Positions 47,927 to 57,275 of a stretch of DNA of 64,000 bases are shown here, in pieces. The position numbers were made by a program, and so were the translations under genes. Under the pieces are notes generated by a model that made no database searches, was not told the DNA's origin, and saw nothing but the letters and a program-made list of their open reading frames with translations. The stretch spans positions 60,384,501-60,448,500 of the forward strand of contig CP142457.1 of assembly GCA_038049695.1 (NCBI GenBank). Direction: 5' to 3'. How positions within the stretch are numbered: position 1 is the first letter of the stretch; every line of letters starts with the position of its first letter. Source of the DNA: Cinnamomum chago (Eukaryota > Streptophyta > Magnoliopsida > Laurales > Lauraceae).

Positions 47927-48964
47927 ATGAGCCACAGGCCCACTTCTTCTATGGTTGCCTACGACATTGTTTTGGCACTTGTCTGCACCACTCTCGTCTT
48001 CCTTATTCTCGTCCTGCTCTTTCTTCTATGTAAAAGGAGATCGATAGAACCAGAAGACAACATCATCGCCAGGCCCACCATCCGTGCCTACACTTTAACC
48101 GATATCGACGCTGCCACCGATGGCTTCAACCAATATCGAATTCTCGGCAAGGGCCGGTTGGGGACAGTCTATGGTGCAGTTTTAGGAATCGGCGATGTCG
48201 TTGCTGTCAAACGGATCAATCCTCACCTCGTCTTAAGCAATGCCGGATCGAGCTTTTCATCTACAATAAGGTCTCTCTCATCAGCTCACCACCCAAATAT
48301 AGTTCCAGTCATTGGATTTTGTGAGGCGCCTGGGGAGAGAATTATAATGATGGAGTTCATGGGCATGCATAGCTTGGATCATCTCCTACACCAAGACCAA
48401 CACGACGGCTCTGCAAGTGGAGCAACTCCTCTCTTGGACTGGGGAAACCGGGTCCGGATCGCGGCCGAAGCAGCTCGGGGCGTCGAATACTTGCATGAGG
48501 GCACGGCCCCGAACATAGTTCATGGGTCTATCAAGCCTTGTAACATTATGATAGATTTGAGTTTTCATGCAAGGGTCAGTGACTATGGGCTTACTTTCTT
48601 GGCACCCCAGCAATGGAGAGGACTTGTAGGGTACTTGGATCCTGAGTACTGGATTGATAAAGGTGGTGTTTGCAAGGCCAGTGATGTTTATGGTTTTGGG
48701 GTGGTGTTGTTGGAGCTTTTGAGTGGGAGGAGGTGTGAGGAAGGGTTGATTGTGAAGTGGGGCTTGCCTTTGATCAAGGATTCTAGGGTTGTGGAGCTTT
48801 TGGACCCCAGGCTTGGGGTACCCTCCTCTGGTATGGGACCTCTTGTTAGATTGGCCAAGGTTGCATCGGCTTGTGTCAGCAATTCTAGGAAGAGCAGACC
48901 GTCTATTGTTCAAGTGGCAGCTATTTTGAACAGTTTAGAGATGGAGATGGAGATAGGACCATAA
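47927..48964 (+). CDS. Membrane-anchored receptor-like (pseudo)kinase
   Basis: Intronless, 345 residues. A hydrophobic segment (residues about 10-36) is followed by a basic stop (CKRRS), then a short juxtamembrane stretch and a kinase-like domain. The Gly-loop is GKGRLGTV and the beta-3 Lys is present (Lys95 in VAVKRI). The catalytic HRD is HGS (199-201), so the catalytic Asp is Ser, and DFG is DYG (219-221). The GYLDPEYW activation-loop end and DVYGFGVVLLELLSGRR block are typical of plant receptor-like kinases. There is no extracellular domain. It resembles the small Arabidopsis group of kinase-like proteins such as At5g23170 and At3g51990 (CRINKLY4-related by family annotation); I recall a similar HGxIKP block there. 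By sequence it is likely weak or inactive in phosphotransfer and may act as a scaffold. The start is the first ATG before the membrane segment; an internal Met at residue 9 is an alternative. Confidence 0.88.
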   Translation: MSHRPTSSMVAYDIVLALVCTTLVFLILVLLFLLCKRRSIEPEDNIIARPTIRAYTLTDIDAATDGFNQYRILGKGRLGTVYGAVLGIGDVVAVKRINPHLVLSNAGSSFSSTIRSLSSAHHPNIVPVIGFCEAPGERIIMMEFMGMHSLDHLLHQDQHDGSASGATPLLDWGNRVRIAAEAARGVEYLHEGTAPNIVHGSIKPCNIMIDLSFHARVSDYGLTFLAPQQWRGLVGYLDPEYWIDKGGVCKASDVYGFGVVLLELLSGRRCEEGLIVKWGLPLIKDSRVVELLDPRLGVPSSGMGPLVRLAKVASACVSNSRKSRPSIVQVAAILNSLEMEMEIGP

Positions 48965-49118
48965 ATTAATGAATGGTGGGTCTAGCTAACCAGAGCCGGT
49001 CACATGTGTTCAATTTTTTGTCTATTTAATTTTGTGGGGGGGCTGCTATGACTTCCACATTCAAATCTCATATCAAGGGGCCAGTGCACACATGTATGAG
49101 ATCATGCCCATTTATCAG

Positions 49119-49121
<3 letters not shown>

Positions 49122-49150
<29 letters not shown>

Positions 49151-49151
49151 C
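49122..49151. repeat. C30 homopolymer
   Basis: Thirty consecutive C about 160 bp after the kinase-like stop codon. The assembled length of such a run may be unreliable. Confidence 0.95.
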
Positions 49152-49602
49152 ATGCCAATGACAGAGAGTCAATTATACATGTGTGCACTGTTGATAGAAG
49201 TGTGCCCCAGGAGTACAATGGGAGGCTTCCAGGTGCGATTGGTTGGAAAGTAATGGAGTGGGGCTACATATGTTAGGTGGAGCAGAGTCGGAATGGAAAG
49301 GAATTTGTCAGAATTCGGGCGGTGGAGATCTTGTCATTTGTTGCGGAGAGGGTACAAAAGGCGGTGAATCATTAACTAGTTGTTTGGAAGAAGCTGTTGT
49401 GACATACACTTTAGAAGCACATGAGTGGGAATGGAGTATATGATCCGGGTTGCCATTCTTGTCGTCTGATTCAACACTTTGTAACAACTTATTATGTTGA
49501 TTGAGTAAATTTCTTGTATTTTAATTTCTATTTGAATGCTACTAATCATGGGGTGGAGTGGAATGCATTGCAATGTTATTTATTTATTTATTTTTTCAAA
49601 TG

Positions 49603-49642
49603 TAGCCAAGTTGGTTAGAGCTAAAGTGTATGAGTTCGACAT
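49603..49642 (+). repeat. Possible tRNA-derived relic
   Basis: TAGCCAAGTTGG (49603-49614) fits the A box and GAGTTCGACAT (49632-49642) is close to the B box, but the spacing is short and no cloverleaf or TSD is seen. Confidence 0.25.
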
Positions 49643-51167
49643 AAGGATTCATGATAGATCAGATAAAGATTTATTGAAAGAAAACACAAATCTCGGTTTT
49701 GTACTTTCATAAGTTTAATTATACTTTAAATTAAGAATTTATGGCTTAAAGATTAATTATGGTCAAGGTCTAAAATCACAGTGGACCTCCCCCACCCCCC
49801 CACGCACCCACCCATTGGGTGGATGTTCATGGCCCATGGGCCACGGTGATACTTGTAAAAACCAATCTGTTTATTTGTTGGGCTTACCTTGAGGCCCATT
49901 GTTAGCTTATGGACATACAAGTAGCCCCTATCTCAGCCCGTTTCCAAAGAATTTGCAACTAGTCCACTTGCTACAGATATTGGGCCAGGCTTGATCAGTA
50001 GTGAGGCTTTTAAGTATACACTGGCTCAGATGTTTTAGTTTGAACAATCAAGATCCTCACTTGGCTTGGAGGTCACAACTCATAAGCTTATTGACTCCTG
50101 CAAATCCAATCTTCTTCTTAGTCGTTCTCCATATTCAACTTGCAGGACTCAGTCACCAGCTGTGCTAACATGATTCAAGCCAAAATTCAGGGCAAGACAG
50201 AATGAGCTCTTGTAAGGCATGTCAAGGATAGCCTATTTTACATTAATGACCGATGCTAAGCACGGCTGTGAGCTAGGGTTTGACCCAGCTTGATTAGCGT
50301 GGCCCCTGGGAACCACTGGACGTAGTTAATTAAGTAATCATCAAATTAAGCTACTGCTAAAGAAAGGATCCGGATCCTCAAGCCTCACTAGTATGTGCAA
50401 GTGCAATCTCTCTCTCAAATATTATTAAATGGGTTGTACTAATCATGTATTTTTTAGCAAGTCAGTCTTGTTTTTAGAGCCGTAGAGGATCAAGGTTCAA
50501 TAGAAAATGACCAATATTGTCCAGATGCCTGAACTAACGTGGGTGGAAGAGAAAGTGCATGCGTACGGATAATCATATTCAGTAGTTGCTGCTAATAATA
50601 TTCCTCACTGGTTGCCGGAGAAAGGGGGCTATTGTTGCGTGCCTTTCCCCACCATCCATGCACTTGGGACTTTGGCTGTGGAAATATTACGTGAATCCAA
50701 TGTCCCCATCATAAGGACCCTGTTCGACATCGGACGAATAGGAGTTGGGAGACTTCGATCGACACAAACCTTCCAAATGACCCGTACCTCTTGAATTACG
50801 CTTAATTGAATTTGACATCAGCACAACCAATATCTACCATGGAATTGAATCACCATAAAAAATATATATAACTTTACAATAATAAAACATTCAACTTTGA
50901 TACCGCAAAATAAATGGTTTAGATAATTTTTTAATATATATATATATATATGAGAAATTCTCAAAAACTCTCCTATCTTAAAAGGGGAGTTTAATAATGA
51001 TTTATTAGTATTTTAAGAGAATCAGTAAAGGATCCAACTTTGTAGGAGAATATTTAGGAGGGAGAATGGGTAAGTGTATCATTGATGACAAGTGTTACAC
51101 TTTGGTTAAAAGAGGGGCCTCTTTTTTTTTTGAAAAACGCTTGGTGAGTATTGTATTTATATAAGGC

Positions 51168-51540
51168 AACCCTCTCCTCAGCTCAAGTTGGTGGGAGAGG
51201 GTTGTCCACTGCCTAGGGTGGGGTCCACTGTTTGGTCCATCCAAATGAACCACACACAGGGGATCCATGAATTTCACATGTCTACCAAGATTTCGCTCCA
51301 TCCGATTAAACTAGACCATTGGATCAAGTGACACCCATCCAAATGAACTGTACACCATTAAACTTTTGTGGCTAAGATGAAAGTGATGATGATAAGGGAT
51401 GGTGTTGATTTGTTGTAGAGAGGAAGGCCCACGTGTGTCCTTCAAATCCCCTCATCCCCATTTCCATATGGGTCCACAAGTGGGCCCCACACCATTGAGC
51501 GAACACTCTTATCCTCAACTCGAGCCGTGGATAGGAGGCA
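51168..51540 (+). mobile_element. MITE copy A of the AGCTCAAG family (about 370 bp)
   Basis: The ends are loosely inverted (CTCTCCTCAGCTCAAGTTGG at the left; CTATCCACGGCTCGAGTTGAG when the right end is read backwards). The interior matches the NAC-intron copies: TTTGGTCCATCCAAATG, CACCATTAAACTTTTG, GTTGATTTGTTGTAGAGAGGAAG and GTGGGCCCCAC. The right end abuts an (AT)n run, as for copies B and C. The class was not determined; the AT-run flanks fit a TA target. Confidence 0.55.
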
Positions 51541-51587
<47 letters not shown>

Positions 51588-51588
51588 T
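51541..51588. repeat. (AT)n(AG)n compound microsatellite
   Basis: An AT run directly joined to an AG run, immediately after MITE copy A. Confidence 0.9.
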
Positions 51589-52975
51589 TATATATGGCCA
51601 ACAAACTCATTGTTGAATGGTGTTAGTGCCTTACTCTTGTGGATGCTCATGAGCTATGATCTGGTCTTGGACTGAAAATATCCCTCCTAGGCCAAAAGCC
51701 CAACATAGCGGGAAAAAAAGAAATATGCACGTCCCAAATGTTCAAGTGTGATGTTGTTGTCTTGTGTCATGCTAGATATCTATAAGGCCCACTTAGGGTG
51801 CACATGATCAATCCAATCCAGTCACTTAAAAAATCTTCACTATCTGGCATGGATCCCATAGATTTTCCACTAATCCAAAGAGACTTAATTGTAGAGTGAA
51901 ATGCAAAATAATGGTTTATTCTAAATTATTAAACTTGAGGACCACAAACCAAGGGTGAAGATGATGGCGTAAACATGAGATTTTATATAAGGACTAGTCC
52001 ATTTGGATCATTTGATCCCCACCTCATCCTTAATCGGTTGGCCCCAGGAGGGGCCTTAAACGCATCTGAGCAGCCCTAATTATATATATATATATATATA
52101 TATTTCCTTTCTATTTGGGTGATTAGGGTTGGATTTGTCAACTTTCAATCTACACCCTAAAATCCTTTTCATTGGTTTTACCACTGCCATTAATGAACAT
52201 TCTGGTGGGCCTTATGTCATCACGGTGTGCTTTGAATAGGAGCTATAGGGTTTGCTTACCATTCCTGAAGAATTTGGATGAGTTTTCAACTTGTGTTTCC
52301 TTAGAACTCTCTCTCTCTCTCTCTACTATTGACCATTGACTTTGTCCATCGGCCCATCACGAGGGTCCACAAAGATCACCACACAGACGATCCACGCGAT
52401 CTTCAGTTAATCTCAATACTCACGCAAGTTGATACGTGACAGACTTTCCTTGAACTGATTAAAGTTGGAAAATTGCATGTTCTTCGTTTGATGCCCAGCC
52501 GCTGCTGCGACGTATCTGTCTCTACTCTGGTTAAATCAATCTAGACAGCATGTTTGGTGGGCTTGAGATAGCTCACTATATATTCTCGAGCAAGCCTATG
52601 TTTGGTTAAATCCTGACCATATGTTTGGTGGGTCTAACAATACGAGCAGTTATGCATTTACACTGGAAACGCAACGGACAACCAATTGGAACTGACTCGA
52701 AAGCTTCTCCTGTAAACGTACTACCACAAAATTATCGATTGCTAATGGCAGGCTAACTTATGTTGATGAACTTGACCATTGTCCATTGGTCACGAGGAAC
52801 TGGTGAGAGAGAGAGAGAGCTTTCTTCCATCACATGAGAAGTCTACGTGAAGTAATAAAATCTAGGTGGTTGTATATCGAGAATTTTTTCATTTTTTCTT
52901 GGTAGAAGTATACTTTGGGTTTTCATTGTATATAGTGTCTTCAAAGACACTCTAGGGTGACATTGGAGCCGAAAT

Positions 52976-52978
<3 letters not shown>
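51589..52978. other. Intergenic, no gene recognised
   Basis: Contains an (AT)n run at about 52079-52103 and short CT/GA runs near 52308 and 52806. No gene seen. Confidence 0.5.

Positions 52979-53048
<70 letters not shown>
52979..53048. repeat. (TC)35 microsatellite
   Basis: Seventy uninterrupted bases of TC, about 590 bp upstream of the NAC start codon; it could lie in the promoter or the 5' untranslated region. Confidence 0.97.
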
Positions 53049-53051
<3 letters not shown>

Positions 53052-53636
53052 GGGTGGTAAAACGTCCCTCCCGAATCCGGTTGCCCCATCTCCACTCAAG
53101 CCATTTCTCCTTTTGTTTTTCTTTTTCCATTTTACAAATCAAGCACTCCTTTGGACAGGTAAAAGAACCCAAGTCAGATTTATTCCTAAAAAAAAAAAAA
53201 AACATGTATACATACACAGCATAACCATACTTGAGGCGCAAGCAACCTTTTATTTTTCTTTCTACCCACAAAATGAAAGAACTAATATTATATTTTATAA
53301 AATTCAGTCTCATGTTGTAATTTTGGGAGCTTGCAAACATCTTTAGAGGCTTCTCCTCTCTCCTTGTGGATGAAGAACTGGGCAGAAGTGGAGAAAGAAA
53401 AGAGGAAAGGATAAAAACATAAAAACAAATAAAGTGCTGGGAGAATTCTATTCCTTCCCAAAGCTCAAGAAACAGCTGGGGAGAGGGAAGCCATGGTTTA
53501 AAAGAGATATGCTGCTTTCTTCTTTTCCTTTCTTTATCTCTCCTCTTCCTCATAGGCTTTTATCTATTTTGGAGGAGTGGGAGAAACTGAAGAGGAGCGC
53601 TTAGTGTGTGATGGGAATAAGAAGGACACTGAAGAG

Positions 53637-56124
53637 ATGACATGGACCAACGGTTGTGATGAGGATAGAGCAGCGACAGCTGGTGGTGGCGACAAATGCA
53701 AAGAAATCAGGATCAAGAGCTGCCCTTCATGTGGCCACCGGATCCAATGTCATGACCAGGTCTTCTTTCCATCTTCTTCTTCTTGTTGTTGTTGTTGTTA
53801 TGGTTGAATTAAGATTGCATGGTCTTTTGTGCATTTCTTGTTCTAACTAAAAATTATATCTACATATTGTACGTATGTAGGCGGCCATTCATGAATTGCC
53901 AGGGCTCCCTGCAGGGGTGAAGTTCGATCCAACAGACACAGAGCTTCTAGAACATTTGGAAGGGAAGGTTAGGTCTGATGCTCATAAGCTACACCCCCTT
54001 ATCGATGAATTCATCCCTACGCTCGAAGGAGAGAATGGAATTTGTTACACCCACCCTGAGAAGCTTCCAGGTCATATTTTCTTCTTCTTCTTCTTCTTCA
54101 TTGTGTTAGAGAAATGAAACAAGAGAAGAGAGTGCAACTCTATCTAAAATCTAAAACTAACGTTATAATCATCTTACAATGATTTAGTTTTAAAGAGATT
54201 ACCATACAAAACATGGGTAATTTGACCGCCGTTGGATAATTAAGATTAATCAGAGTATAATAATCACATAATAGCCCCACAGATCCTTAGATAGTATTAA
54301 GTTAATTTTATACGATCTGGGTAAACATTGTCTTATGTACTTAATGCAAGCATCTAACATCTCATTGTTCACTTATAGGAGTATCAGAGAATTAGTCTAT
54401 ATATACGTTTATATGGTATCAAATCCACTTCAATTGATCTCGATCATTGTTCAATTTCGACGTCGTCCAGGCAATTTGGAGTGGTAGTAGATGGGTCAGT
54501 GTGGCAGCCTAATGCAGAAGGAGGGTAGCTTTTATGAAGCTGATCAATTGGATGGAGATCTGACAAATTAACAATTTTTTACCGATTAATTAAGAAAATC
54601 CTCAACGTTTGTCTGTAGATGTTTTGCAGGTCGATAACTCAAAGAATCACTCCATTGAGTGAAGCTAAATGATTGTTTGAGTAAAAGGAGGAAGACACGC
54701 AACACCACGAGATAACAGTAATTCTCAATGATTATAGATGAAAGTTTACTTTTCATTGAGCGCATCATTGCTATTTATACATCCATGAAAACTAAAGTCC
54801 ACGCAGTGTACCATCTTATAAGATTGAACCACTCGAACCACTCCCCATTTGGCCAAAAATTTATACTCAGCTTGGGCCCACGGATCAAATTTATTATATA
54901 TTTTAGACACAATTGAAAACGAATCCATCACCTTGTAGGATTTCGTCCGCATCTAAAACAAACTACACACGGTTACAAGAAATAAAGGTTCCATATGGAT
55001 TCAGATTTTCCAAGCTTTTGATGATAGATTTTGAGACTGATTGGGCTAATTAAATATAAAAGTGCTTTGAAATTTAGCATCTTCAGAAAATGGGTTCATT
55101 GCAATTTTCTCGGCTACCAATCAGAAGCCATAAAATAGGTGCAGTGTATAATGGGTGAAGTTATTGTCTTATCTTGCTGCCATTTTTCTATGGATGAAGT
55201 TAGAGATCAAAAGATCCAGATACGACCTGTTCATATATAAAATATCAAGCCATCCCTATCAACCTAACTCCATAGTTAATTACCCTTAAATTCAATGGTT
55301 TTAGAATTGACATTTTTCTTTTTATTTCAATGCAACGGTTGAATCCGTTTAGATAATCAGATCAGCGTAAAATCCACAGGAACTATAAGACATGCATTGC
55401 CGGTGAGGATGGAGAGCTCATGCTTGTGGGGCCCACCTTTGGTCCATCCAAATGGACCAAACACATGACTTCCCTAAATTACACATGTCCACCAACTTTC
55501 GGTCAGATCCGAATTTATTGGACCGTTGGATTGACTATGTGTCAATCAAAATGGACCGTTGACCATTAAACTTTTGAGCCCATATGGAGATGATATAAAT
55601 CGCATTTGGGGTTGATTTTTTGTAGAGAAGAAGATCCAAGGGAGTCCTTGAAATCCCCCCCACCCCCATCTCCATTTGGGTCCCCATGTGGGCCCCACCA
55701 CACACTTGAGCGTATCTTATCTTAAGCTTGAGCTTAGGATATATATATATATATATAAAGCGCAAGGCTCTTCTAAGCTCAAGCTTAGGATAAGATAAGC
55801 TCAAGTGTGTGGTGGGGCCCACATGGGGATGGAGATGAGTGAGATTGCAAGAACTTCTTAGGATCTTCCTCTCTATAAAAAAATCAGCCACAACCGTAAT
55901 TTTTATCATCTCCATATGGGCCCAAACGTTTAATGGTCAACAATCCATTTGGATCGATACATAGTCGATCCAACGGTCTAATAAATTTGGATCCAACCGA
56001 AAGTTTGTGGACATGTACAATTTAGGAGGGTCATGTGTTTGGTCCATTTGAATGGACCAAAGGTGAGCCGCCCAAGCATGAGATTACAGGATTTTATCCT
56101 AAACTTGAGCTTAGAAAAGCCTTG

Positions 56125-56163
<39 letters not shown>

Positions 56164-57275
56164 GACACACACACATGAGGAGGAGGATGAAATGTGCCCA
56201 AGACATTGCTTTCAAAGAGGTTCCCTCGTGGACGATCCTCTCAAGTATAACATGAATTTTAATGCCAAGTGAGATTCGTACTTGCACAATCCCACACGTG
56301 GAACACGTGCAAACCATCCAAATCATCCCGCCTCACTGATGGTGGGCCATGGTTTAAAAATTACCCGGATGGTAGAATCTTCCCTTTGATTCTTCGATTG
56401 GTCAGATTGGTAGGATCTTTAGGAAAATTTACCAGCCTCAATGGGGCCTGCAATTGGATTTAAAGCCTTCTAATTTACAACCAAAACATATAATTTAAGG
56501 CTTCTAGTATAGAGTTTCTGACAGACACTGGTGTTTGTTCCAACTTACCTATATCCACGTTCATCGTTGAGTCTGTCTGAGTGCAACTGAAATGATCAAA
56601 CACCATTAGATATGAATCAATTGTATTTCACCATCACTAATAATGAATAGAGGTCGACATATATTTGAACCAATGAGACCCAGAGGTCATGTATGATATA
56701 TATCTATTGCCTGTGTATTATTTATTGTGGTGAAACTTATGACAGGAGTGAAGAAAGATGGGCTAGTTCGTCACTTCTTCCATCGACCATCCAAGGCATA
56801 CACAACTGGAACAAGGAAGCGCAGGAAGGTTCACACAGATGCGCATGGGGGTGAGACCCGGTGGCACAAGACAGGCAAGACCAGGCCAGTAATCGTGAGC
56901 GGGAAGGTGAAGGGCTACAAGAAGATCCTGGTCCTCTACACAAACTACGGCAAGCAGAGAAAGCCCGAGAAGACCAACTGGGTCATGCACCAATACCACC
57001 TGGGCTCCAATGAGGAAGAGAAGGATGGCGAGCTAGTCGTCTCCAAGGTCTTCTACCAGACCCAACCAAGGCAATGTGGCTCAGGTGCCAAGGACCGAGA
57101 CCCCCACAACACCACTGCAGCAGCTCTCAAGGATGACAGTGCTGCTGCCATAGTCGACTACTACAATCCTTCTTCACTCATCTCCTATGACCAAGGTCCC
57201 CATGACAGAACAAGTCCTACTCACCTAATCCCGAGTTTTGTTGTGCATGCTGATGGCACTTCCTTTCTCTCCTAG
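53637..57275 (+). CDS. SND2: NAC-domain transcription factor, NAC073/SND2-SND3 type
   Basis: Nuclear DNA-binding protein; Arabidopsis relatives SND2 and SND3 regulate secondary-cell-wall genes in fibres. Three exons: 53637-53759 (41 codons), 53881-54070 and 56746-57275, with GT-AG introns of phase 0 and phase 1; 280 residues. The start MTW is the conserved start of this clade and the first in-frame ATG. Exon 1 has the clade's [13 protein letters not shown] block. The NAC domain then runs from about residue 44 to 210: [14 protein letters not shown] (subdomain A), [78 protein letters not shown] and [12 protein letters not shown]. The tail of about 65 residues is short and poorly conserved. No frameshift or missing block was seen. 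SND2 versus SND3 cannot be settled from the sequence alone, so the symbol is tentative. Confidence 0.92.
53760..53880 (+). other. Intron 1 of the NAC gene
   Basis: 121 bp with donor GTCTTC and acceptor ATGTAG, T-rich. The weak donor is supported by the conserved [13 protein letters not shown] junction. Confidence 0.8.
55370..55740 (-). mobile_element. MITE copy B in NAC intron 2
   Basis: It is an inverted relative of copy C: TTTGGTCCATCCAAATGGACC, GACCATTAAACTTTTGAGCC, CCCATATGGAGATGAT and CATGTGGGCCCCACCAC occur here and in reverse complement in C. The right end is TTAAGCTTGAGCTTAGGAT, against an AT run. The left boundary is blurred. Confidence 0.65.
55739..55757. repeat. (AT)n run between MITE copies B and C
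   Basis: About 19 bp of alternating A and T forming the loop of the large inverted repeat. Confidence 0.9.
55759..56126 (+). mobile_element. MITE copy C in NAC intron 2 (368 bp)
   Basis: Clear terminal inverted repeats of about 35 bp: GCAAGGCTCTTCTAAGCTC at 55762-55780 against the reverse complement of the right end (GCAAGGCTTTTCTAAGCTC, 56125-56107). It sits between two AT runs, which fits a TA target duplication but hides the exact TSD. No coding capacity. The superfamily was not assigned; TA targets are typical of Tc1/mariner (Stowaway-like) elements, but the TIR sequence is not the usual Stowaway one. Confidence 0.75.
56126..56160. repeat. (AT)n microsatellite after MITE copy C
   Basis: About 35 bp of alternating A and T. 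Confidence 0.93.

Larger units (their letters stand above)
48965..51167. other. Intergenic, no gene recognised
   Basis: Contains a C30 run, a weak tRNA-like box pair at 49603-49642, GGCCCA-rich text (49850-49950) and AT-rich sequence. No gene seen. Confidence 0.5.
54071..56745 (+). other. Intron 2 of the NAC gene (2.7 kb, with inserted MITEs)
   Basis: Donor GTCATA after the KLP block, acceptor ATGACAG before GVKKDG. The intron carries a CTT run near the donor, two inverted MITE copies (about 55370-56126) and two AT microsatellites. No other coding sequence. Confidence 0.9.

Noticed and set aside
53047..53553. 168-codon minus-strand open frame upstream of the NAC gene
   Set aside because: Lys/Arg-rich because it reads the complement of pyrimidine-rich leader sequence; no motif.
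53577..53636. In-frame upstream extension of the NAC protein
   Set aside because: It starts with GTG, not ATG. The conserved clade start MTW is at 53637, the first in-frame ATG.
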